Below the pieces are notes generated by a model, which had not been told where the DNA came from, ran no database searches, and saw only the letters and a list, made by a program, of their open reading frames with translations. A stretch of DNA of 64,000 bases from Dromiciops gliroides. Taxonomy: Eukaryota > Chordata > Mammalia > Microbiotheria > Microbiotheriidae. A program made the position numbers and the translations under genes. Location: positions 5,730,223 through 5,794,222 of the forward strand of contig NC_057866.1 in assembly GCF_019393635.1 (NCBI RefSeq), in the 5' to 3' direction. Of the stretch, positions 55,910-64,000 are shown piece by piece (position 1 is the first letter of the stretch; every line of letters begins with the position of its first letter).

Positions 55910-57290
55910 CCCTCATGCCAGGTACCTTCCCCTGCTTCTTTGCAGAAGCTGGGGATCATGGGAATGGAAACCTGCCTATAACACCAGGCTAATATCAATA
56001 TGTTGGATAATTTCACTTTCTGTTCTTCTTTTTCGTTTTTCTGATTATACGGGATGGATCTCTGAGAGGGGGGAGAGGGAGAGGCCTAATGAGAAATACA
56101 GGTGCTAGGCCTCTGCTTTGTGTCCCCTGACTCCCGGCATCCCTCCTTCCTAGGACTCCTGGGTCAGCGAGTAGATTTGGGGCCTTCATGTCAGCTATAG
56201 AGACAAGGCCAGAGAGCAGTTCCGCCCCTCACTGCAGGGCCATCCCATGTGTCTGTCACATAACTGGTCATTTAGCATCAGAAAGTTGATCAGAGATCAG
56301 CCTGGGGAGCCTCCTCTCTCCTAATGGGCCCCCTGCCTCTGCCAGGGACAGGGGCCCTTTGAAGAGGCTCTCTATGGTAATGGATGTTAATGGGGAGCAA
56401 GCCCCCCAAGAGGCCCAGGGTCTCCAGGTAGGAAGCCCCCAAGAGCTAATCTAATTACTCAGGAAAACAAATTACTTTCAACCAAAACAAATTACTTTCA
56501 ATCACTAGGCAGCAGATAAGATCTCCAAGCTGCTGACAATCTGGGAACCCAGGACCCAGAGAGGCTACGAGTTGATGGACTAAGATTTTTTTCCCCATCT
56601 CCTTAGTTTGATTTGTTGAATGATAAAAGAGCCAAGAGCTGGACTTTCCTCTCTTGGGCAGGCCTGGCTCCCCACTTCTGGGCCCAATAAGGTTTCCCTG
56701 GAGAGACCTTTAAAGGGAAACATCTGTTCATGGGTCGAGCTGCTGGGCTTGACCCAGCATGTGGTCTTTGGGGCTTGGTCCTTCCCTGTGATTTGAGGAA
56801 TTCTCCCAGAATCCCACAAGCTCAGAGGGACCTATCTGAGCACCCAGGGCTACCTTTACCCGATCAGCAATTCCCTGCAAGCAATCAGCCTCCAAGGGGT
56901 GATCCAGACCTCCCCCAAGGGCTAAACCCCCTTGACTCCCAAGGCCGTCCATGTCATCTCGGAAGAGGGGATGAGTTTTAACAAAGAGGAGGCGGTGAGC
57001 TTCCCGTCCCTGGAGGTCTCTAATCGGACACTGTCGGGGGATTCTTGCTCACCCCCACGTGTCAGAGGTCCCAGGAAAATGACAAAGTCTTCTCTCTCTG
57101 TGCTTCACACTCCACTATATCTCCTTGCCTTCCCACTGACTGGTTCCAAGGCCTGAACCCTATTCCTTCCTCATCCCCATCTCCAAGAATCACTTTCCAC
57201 AAGCAGAGAGCAGCCCCTGAGCTCCCCTGCCCTCACCCCAACATCTGGCCCCTGCCCCCACCCCCAGCGATGGCCCCTGCCCCCGACAAT
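55910..57290. other. Intergenic, apparently single-copy
   Basis: Includes a 20-bp tandem duplication at 56464-56503 (AAAACAAATTACTTTCAACC twice, one mismatch) and homeodomain-like CTAATCTAATTA before it. An L2 end lies at 57290-57440. Confidence 0.45.
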
Positions 57291-57499
57291 GACCACCTCA
57301 TATGTATTTTGTGCTTTTACACACTTACTGATCCTATTGACATTTGCTGTGTCCTCTGTTCAACGTGAGCTCCCTGAGGGCAGGAATTGTTTCCTTCTCT
57401 GTCCTTGCATGTGCCTGGCGCACAGCCACTGCTTCAGAAACGTTTGCTGGCCCATGGGTTCTGTGGCTGCTTCTCCACTCTCAGAGCGAGCTCCCCATT

Positions 57500-57789
57500 T
57501 CTCCACACACTCTCACACACTCACTCTCACACTCACTCTCTCACACACACCCTCACACTCACTCATACTCTCACACTCTCTCACACTCACTCACACATTC
57601 TCACAATACTCACTCTCACTCACACACACTCACTCACAAACTCACACTCTCACACACACATTCTCACACATACTCTCACATGTACTCACACACATTCACA
57701 CTCTCACTCACACTCACACTCTCTCTCACACACTTATACTCACACACATTCACACTCACACACTCACCACTCTCACTCACACTCACACA

Positions 57790-57834
<45 letters not shown>

Positions 57835-57845
57835 ACTTATACTCA
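57500..57845 (+). repeat. CACTCA/CACA microsatellite
   Basis: About 345 bp of CACTCACA variants ending in a CT run and a CA run. The frames of 165-204 codons through it are Ser/His/Thr repeats and not proteins. Confidence 0.95.
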
Positions 57846-58469
57846 CACACATCTCATCAAAACAAGAGCCAGGAAGGACCTTAGCCCTCACCACTGTCAC
57901 TGAAGTCCCCTGAGAGGACCTGATTTACCCAAGGAGGTCACAAAGCCAGGACTGAGATGCAGGTTCCCCTTCCACAAACCCAGGGCTCCTTTTCCAATGC
58001 TGCTTCTTGAGGCTCCCGCCTGGTGCCAGGCCTGCTGGGGGGAGGCTGGAGGTCTCCTTCCTGGCCGCTCTGGAAAGTGCATTTCCGCCTCCACTGAGGT
58101 CAGGGCATGAGTAAGGCCCACACAGAACTCCCATTTAGGCTGCCAACAGAGGCTCTGCCTGCACTGAGCGCACCAGAGCCTGCTCCCCATTTCTAATTGG
58201 GATTTCCCTGGCCGGCTGCCCAGGGGACCTTGAAGGGCTTTTGACAGCTGGGTCCCTGGGTCAGCCATCAGAGCCTGAGACTCACACCACTGGGCATTCT
58301 GGGGCCCTTGGCCAGACCCCCAACTCAAGGGAAAGTCTTTTTTTCTTTTAGGGGGGAAGCAAGGCCCCTTGGAGCCTCTGAAATTCCCTTTAAAAAACTT
58401 TGCTGCATTTCAACAAGCTTCCAAGCTGGTCCAGCAAGCGGAGATTATGGGACCGACCCTTCACAGAAC

Positions 58470-59815
58470 TTGTAGGAAGCCTCCTATTACAAATGGGGAA
58501 ACTGAGGCCCCAGGAACTTAAATGACTTACCCCGGGTTATGCAGGTGTGAATCAGGCAGCCTGGGACGGCTCCCATTTTGTTCAATTCAGTTCCTAGCTA
58601 GAACTGCTGACTTAGACCAGAAGGGACCTTTGAGGCAGTGTTCCCACTTCCCTCCGCCTCAGCCTTCCACATAGAGGAAGCATTGATATTTGCCTGACTG
58701 TCATCTCTCTGGTGTGAGGCTCCCTCCTGCAGTGTAGACCTTGACCTGGGTGACTCTTGTCCAGAGAGGAGCTGACCACTGAACCTGCTTTCCTCTGGGC
58801 TCGTCATCAAATAGCGCAGGCCTGGGCCATTCCTCAGGTGAATCGTATGGATTCCCCCTGAAGTGACGGGGATGTCCTATACCTCTCCTCTCCTCCACCC
58901 CGTCCTTTTCTGCTCCTAACCTACCCCCTCCTGTGCACTGACACCTGAGAGACTGTCCCGAGGCACTCTCAGGCTGGGCCTCTGAGATCTAGGAGACTTC
59001 TGAATTGGGAGGGCCAAGAGACCACTAGTGTAGACAGACACCCATAAACCTGGTCATGAGGACAGGAAGCAGAAACCACCACCCTCTGTGTCCAGGGTGG
59101 AGGAGAGCAGGTTCCTGACCATTTGGGGAGTGAATCTGAGCTGCAACTTCACTGTAATAAAGGAACTCCCCAGTGAGGAAGCACCCTCCTGCAATGCAGG
59201 TTGGTGCTTCTTTGCAACTTTGCTCCTGAGAGGCAGAGCAATCCCTGAAAGGTGGTCTGCTCCGCCCCTCTGCCCATGCAACCCCACCATGCACCCCCTA
59301 TGCACCCCCCCACCCATTAGGTTTGAGGCAGTATTTGAACCCAGAGTTTTCTAATGGGCTGGCTGTCCAGCTGCCAGCCCATAGCTCCTCTCCTTCTCTG
59401 GCTAATGCCATACAAACCACCAGGGAAGACATTTAAAGCCAACAAAGCACCTTGTCTCTTGAGGTTTTTCTTCTCTGAACTTTGGATTCCGAGGCCACAC
59501 ACAAAGCACACAAGCCAACTGGACTGATTGAGCCCAAGAACTACAGGGTAGGTGAGGCCTACATTCTAGGGCCCCACTGTACAGATGACTTTGCCGGGGT
59601 CACACAACTAGTAAGGGTCAGAAGCAGGATTTTAACCCAGTCAAGGTCAGAGGCCTCAGGTTAATAACATTCCAGGGCCACCACTTACTCAGCTTCTGTA
59701 CATCCCTGCCCTCCCTGTGCCTCAGTTTCTTCAACTGTAAAATAAGGACCTTAGACAAAACGACCTCTGAGGTTCCTCCCAGCTCCAGACCCTTCCCTCT
59801 GTGAAATCATTCAGC
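58470..59815. repeat. Scattered MIR-family fragments
   Basis: Antisense pieces at 58470-58560 and 59540-59660 (GGGGTCACACAACTAGTAAG) and a sense piece at 59680-59815 (CTCAGTTTCTTCAACTGTAA). The 58.6-59.5 kb part between has nothing I recognise. Confidence 0.55.
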
Positions 59816-60494
59816 CTTTAGCCTCCTAGGGCTGGGTGCCTTTTCCTAGAGCACCAGAAGCCTTATGAGTCCAAAGAAGGTCCCCCACTCCCCTGCCCCC
59901 AGCCTCCACCCCCAGGACCAAAAAAGTCCCCCACCCCCACCCATCTCCTCTGACTCATCTAGGCCAGCCAATGAGGGATTGATCTCAGTTTGTTTTGCCC
60001 ATTAACGACAACTCTAAAATGGGGTGTTAAGGAATTAGGGCCCTGTTATACAACTTGCTCAGGGTTCCTCAGGCCCAACCTACAACCTCCGTCCCGCCTT
60101 CATTTCCCCACTTAGGGCTCTATGGCCCAGGCTGCCTTTGAATCTGCTTTGATTCCCCAAATCGTTTGTTTGGATGGTCTGCGGGGGGATCTCATGACAC
60201 CCCTTTTGGATAAAATTACAGAGTAGGTGACAAAGGGCTTTGAAAATGTCAAAAGCCTTTCCCAAATTGACTGGGGCTTTTATTATCGCTAGAGCAATCT
60301 TGGAGTGAGAAAAGATCTCAGAGGCCCCCCACTCCAGCCCTCCCTGCGAAGAAGGCAGAGAATAAGATCCTCATTGATTTATTTAGCAGCCTAGAAATAG
60401 CTTTGGGTAGCCCAGACCTCAGAAAGGGAAGACTTAGGTTAGAGAGTCCGAGAAAGATAAGGTGCCCTGGAACTGTTGGAAGACAGAGAAATCA

Positions 60495-60712
60495 AGGAAG
60501 GAAAGGAGAAAGAGAGAGGAAAGAAGGAGGGAGGGAGGGATGAAGAGAAGGGGGGAGGAAGAGAGAAAAAGAAAGAAAGGAAGGGAGGAGGGAGGGAGGG
60601 AAGAAGGGAGGAAGGAAGGAAGGAAGGAAGGAAGGAAGGAAGGAAGGAAGGAAGGAAGGAAGGAAGGAAGGAAGGAAGGAAGGAAGGAAGGAAGGAAGGA
60701 AGGAAGGAAGGG
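60495..60712 (+). repeat. GGAA microsatellite
   Basis: Irregular purine units leading into about 25 uninterrupted GGAA units (60608-60709). Confidence 0.97.
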
Positions 60713-61199
60713 ATTTCTGATGGAGGAGATGGGAGGGGGCAGCCTCTTTCACAAGGGACCCATTTCACTTGGAAGGAAGGTGAGACTGAATTAAGGAGCC
60801 CGAGGCGGCCCTGTCCCCACCTCCTTGGCATCCACCAGTCTGGAGCCCCTGGAGTTTGGTGTTCTCCACAACCAGTCACACCGAATGTAGGGAGGTTGGC
60901 CTCATCTCATTTATCCTTTTCTGCACTGATTAGCCTTTAAAGGCAGAGACCCGTTTTTACCAAGGTGACTAAAGGGTCCCCCTCCTCAAATTTCCTTGGG
61001 TTCCTCTCCTCTGGCTTTTTCCCCTCCAAGACCCCAGACCCTACCTTGTGTGGCCCTTAGCTGTGCACATGGGCCTGTGAGCAAAGATGGCGGTGCTCCT
61101 CTCCATCATCTCCAGTGCCCAGCCCAGTGCCAGGCACATAGGGGGCATTGTGATTGATTGACTTCATGTTTTGCTGAGCCCAGGGTGAGGTGACCAGGG

Positions 61200-61480
61200 C
61201 TCATCCTCAGCTGTGAGCCTCCAGGAAGCACTTCTTCCACATACCATCCCTATGCCTCATTGTCCACCACTTGCCAAGAACTGCAAGGTACACTCTCAAG
61301 TGTCCTGTCCCTTTCCTGAGGTCTTCCCTCCTTCCCTGCCACACTCCCTGCCTGCTTCCCCCTTCCCCTGGTTCATGCCATCTTACATAAGAAATTCTGC
61401 CCTTGTTCTCCTATAAACCTTCAATAGTGGGTCCACTCAATGTACCAGAAGCCTTCCTCTCTATCCTTGGATGTTACATA
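61200..61480 (+). repeat. L2-like fragment
   Basis: CACTTCTTCCACATACCATC, CTCAATGTACCAGAAGCCTT. The match is by style more than by long identity. Confidence 0.4.
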
Positions 61481-61517
61481 GGTACGCATGAGTACCTCGG
61501 CTTTTTATCTATTGGCA

Positions 61518-61775
61518 TCTGCGTGGTGCAGTGGATAGAGCACTGACCCTGAAGTTGGGAAGACCTGAGTTCAAATCTTAACTCAGACCTTTAATAGCTG
61601 TATGATTCTGGGCAGGTCATTTAACCCCATTTTCCTTCAACATCCAAGGCCATTTCTAAGCGCTCTGGAGGAGAGAGTGAGGCTGGTGACCTTGCATAGC
61701 CCTTCCTTCCTTAAATCCAATTCTTTGTAAGTCATGACATCACCCAATATCATGGTCCTCTTCAAAACAACTGGC
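61518..61775 (+). repeat. Long-form tRNA-derived SINE (MAR1-like)
   Basis: Same tRNA head as the short SINEs (GTGGTGCAGTGGATAGAGCA, GAGTTCAAATCT) but continues through GGAGGAGAGAGTGAGGCTGG to a unique tail ending CATGGTCCTCTTCAAAAC instead of an early A tail. More diverged, hence older. Confidence 0.75.
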
Positions 61776-62177
61776 TTTCCATTTGCTATTACCTGCTCTT
61801 AACTCATGGCTGCCCCATCTTTTCCAGGGCTATGTCATGGGACTTTTTCTATCTTGGATCTTTAGGCTGAATTCTTGACATGCTAAAGTGGTTTTTGTGA
61901 AAAACAGGTGAGTGTCCTTGGTCTGTTCTCCCCATTAGTGACATCTCTAAAGTGTTGGGGAATTAGGGTTCTGTTATATAGCCTTTCCAAGGACTTGTCA
62001 TAAGCGCACTCTAGAGCTTCCACCCTCAGTGAAGGGGCTCTGGAGGGGTCTGATACTTGATGCAATTAACACAGTGCCATATCCCCAAAAGAAGTATCTA
62101 TAAGACCTCATTTTCTCCAGCATCTTCATCTTCCTCTGGGCTTGGGACCTGGCCACCTCTGCTGGACAGTGGCAGAC

Positions 62178-62310
62178 AGTGGCAATTGGGGTTAAGCGAC
62201 TTGCCCAGGGTCACACAGCTAGTAAGTGTTAAGTGTCTGAGGCCGGATTTGAACTCGGGTACTCCTGAATCCAGGGCCGGTGCTCTATCCACTGTACCAT
62301 CTAGCTGCCC
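62178..62310 (-). repeat. tRNA-derived SINE without A tail
   Basis: Reverse copy between 11-bp duplications CAGTGGCAGAC (62167-62177, 62311-62321). The element meets the left duplication directly with AGTGGCAATTGGGG and has no T run. Confidence 0.9.
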
Positions 62311-62699
62311 CAGTGGCAGACTTCTAAGGTGAGCCCACAACCCTGCTTTAGCCTTCTCTGATTCTAGTCATTGGGTAGATGACCAAACAATATCATCTCT
62401 TTTGTTGCCCCTGTCAAGGAATACCTAGGATACAAACATGTGCATGAAAGACTTCAATCCCAAATTATTCAATCCCAGTATTGGGGAAAGAAAAGGAGGA
62501 TGAAAAAGGAGGCAATGAAAGCTGATGGCAAAGAGGACTCCTATTTGTCTTACTTCTTATTTCTGGGCAAAGTAGAATGATTTTGACCTTGGAAATGAAA
62601 TAACAAAATGACCAATTAATACATAGCTACCCAAGATGATAAATAAGGAAATAAGAAAATACTTCATTTCCCTCAATGAAATTGGGCTAAGTTTTCAAG

Positions 62700-62960
62700 T
62701 CAATTAGTCAATAAGCATCTATTATGTGCCAGATACCGTGCTAAGCAATGGGGATACAAAAAAGGGCAGAAGACAGCCCTGCCCTTGAGGAGTTTACAAT
62801 CTAATGTGTGAGTGTTGGGAAGGACATACAAATAAATATGTATGGTGTAAGCTCTATCCAGGATAAACAGACAGTCATTAACAAAGGGAAGACACTGGAA
62901 ATAAGAGGCATTGGAGAAGGCTTCCTGTCAAGGGAGTGTCCACTGTTGTTTTGTTGTTTT
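62700..62960 (+). repeat. Old interspersed repeat, family not assigned
   Basis: CATCTATTATGTGCCAGATA, GCTAAGCAATGGGGATACAA, GAGGAGTTTACAATCTAATG: the same ancient repeat as at 6.2, 34.6 and 49.0 kb. Confidence 0.5.
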
Positions 62961-63270
62961 GGTCAAAGGTGGATCCACAAAAGCTGATATTTGTTTGAAT
63001 TGGATGTTGGCACAAATCAGGGGTGTGCTGGAGCCAGCTCGAACCAAGAGCTAATTGTTACATTTTCAGTGTGAGCATTTACACTTCAGAAATCAGTGAC
63101 ATGACAAATCACGGTTTGATTTATTGTTTTCTTGATTTCTAAACTTAAGAAAGTGACAGAGAAAATGTTAATAAATCAGATTAGACCAAAAGTGTATCAA
63201 GCATCCTCGTGTCCTTCCAGAGAGGCAGCTGTAAAGTGTTTACCAGCACAGCCCTAAAAACCATGTATAA
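62960..63270. other. Intergenic, possible old transposon piece
   Basis: CAGGGGTGTGCTGGAGCCAG at 63019 looks like a hAT-type terminal start, but no matching right end was found. Confidence 0.3.
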
Positions 63271-63272
63271 AC

Positions 63273-63275
63273 AAG

Positions 63276-63320
<45 letters not shown>
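63273..63320 (+). repeat. TG microsatellite
   Basis: About 23 perfect TG units. Confidence 0.96.
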
Positions 63321-63323
<3 letters not shown>

Positions 63324-63740
63324 ATGAACAGAGTGAAAACTCCTGTAAGAAAGGGTGGATTATACCGCAGGGAGGCAGAGCTTTAAATCTCCCTCCTCAT
63401 CCCACCTTTCTGCTCTATGCTAACTACTCTGGGTGTCCGTGATTCTGGGCCCAGAAACCAAGCCTGGCGCTCCCCGTGGCCTCCCTCTGCCTTCTCTTTA
63501 CCCGAGCGGTTGGCTGCAATGCAGCAGAGAAGCACAGTCACCCCCCAAAGCAGGAGCCAGACCCCGACCCTAGGAGCCAGGGCGCCGGAGCAGAAGGAAA
63601 AAGGGAAGGGAGTCATTGTGCAACTAGCTAGGATGCTTCTGTCAGATTCCATCTGATTTGCCCAGCAGCCGTGAATTAGAATGTACAATGCCAAGAAATG
63701 TGGAATTAGATTCCAGCCTCCAGCCATAATCTTGATATAA

Positions 63741-63900
63741 CAAGAGGAGGCCAAGGACAAAAATCGTCAGTGCATCATGCTGATCCGAAACTTTTCCAAG
63801 TTTTCAGACTGTGGTATAGCTGCTGAACAGCTCAAGTACAACCCAAGACACAAGGCCTACCTTGAGGGGGTGTCTCTGCAGCAGTTGGAGAAGTTCTTCA
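63741..63900 (+). pseudogene. Coding-like fragment, unidentified, probable retrocopy
   Basis: 53 codons read openly from just after a TAA, with ordinary protein composition ([20 protein letters not shown], then [18 protein letters not shown] and LQQLEKFF). I do not recognise the parent gene. No splice acceptor pyrimidine tract precedes it, no start codon begins it, and an A-tailed SINE in opposite orientation interrupts it at 63901. A 5'-truncated processed copy of a host gene is the likeliest reading. The rest would lie beyond the window. Confidence 0.45.
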
Positions 63901-63901
63901 C

Positions 63902-64000
63902 TTTTTTTTTTTTTTTGCAGGGCAATGGGGGTTAAGTGACTTGCCCAGGGTCACACAGCTAGTAAGTGTCAAGTGTCTGAGGCCGGATTTGAACTCAGGT
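63902..64000 (-). repeat. tRNA-derived SINE, cut by window edge
   Basis: T tail of 14, then reverse SINE text to GATTTGAACTCAGGT at the last base. It is inserted in the coding-like fragment at 63741. Confidence 0.93.

Noticed and set aside
57289-57913. Overlapping open frames of 165-204 codons
   Set aside because: Translation of the CACTCA array; L2 sequence at the start.
60160-60180. TTTGTTTGGATG resembling half of the FGF4 SOX/POU site
   Set aside because: The octamer half is absent and it lies 28 kb past the gene; likely chance.
60439-60940. Open frames on both strands, Lys/Arg/Glu- or Pro/Ser/Phe-rich
   Set aside because: Translation of the GGAA array.
63019-63270. hAT element starting CAGGGGTG
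   Set aside because: No matching right terminus or 8-bp duplication found.
1-64000. FGF3 or FGF19 exons
   Set aside because: Looked for their characteristic peptides in the translations and found none; they should lie outside the window.

Overview
The window is vertebrate nuclear DNA and almost certainly marsupial. It is mostly intergenic and packed with interspersed repeats. The diagnostic repeat is a tRNA-headed SINE present in over a dozen copies, several with perfect target-site duplications; with marsupial-type LINE-1 3' ends and many older MIR, L2 and CR1/L3 fragments it points to a marsupial, more likely Australidelphian. Species cannot be settled by eye.

The only protein-coding gene recognised is FGF4 on the + strand: three exons (28210-28507, 29871-29974, 31733-31909) encoding a 192-residue secreted growth factor. 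Both introns are present, so this is the parental locus and not a retrocopy. A TATA box lies at 27686, a four-codon upstream ORF at 27948 and a G-quadruplex motif at 28130. The 3' UTR is free of repeats and ends near a polyadenylation signal at 34263. In other mammals FGF4 lies between FGF3 (upstream in its own direction) and FGF19 (downstream). Neither is visible here, so 1-27.6 kb should be FGF3-FGF4 intergenic and 34.3-64 kb FGF4-FGF19 intergenic.

Layout: 1-26 kb is repeat-rich intergenic DNA with SINEs, L1, L2, CR1/L3, MIR, one short hAT and a 7SL RNA retrocopy at 16.4 kb. 26.0-27.4 kb is a GC-rich block followed by long GA/GACA arrays. 27.6-34.3 kb is FGF4. 34.3-63.7 kb is intergenic again, with L1 3' ends, an L1/SINE chimera, a nested L1 with an apparent 3' transduction, an L2 carrying a young SINE and several large microsatellites. 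A short coding-like fragment, probably a retrocopy, begins at 63741 and is interrupted by a SINE that runs off the window.

No new multi-gene system was found. The main points of interest are FGF4 control sequences (short upstream ORF, G4 motif, inverted GACA/GTCT arrays, no visible SOX/POU composite site in the 3' UTR) and several informative retrotransposition events.
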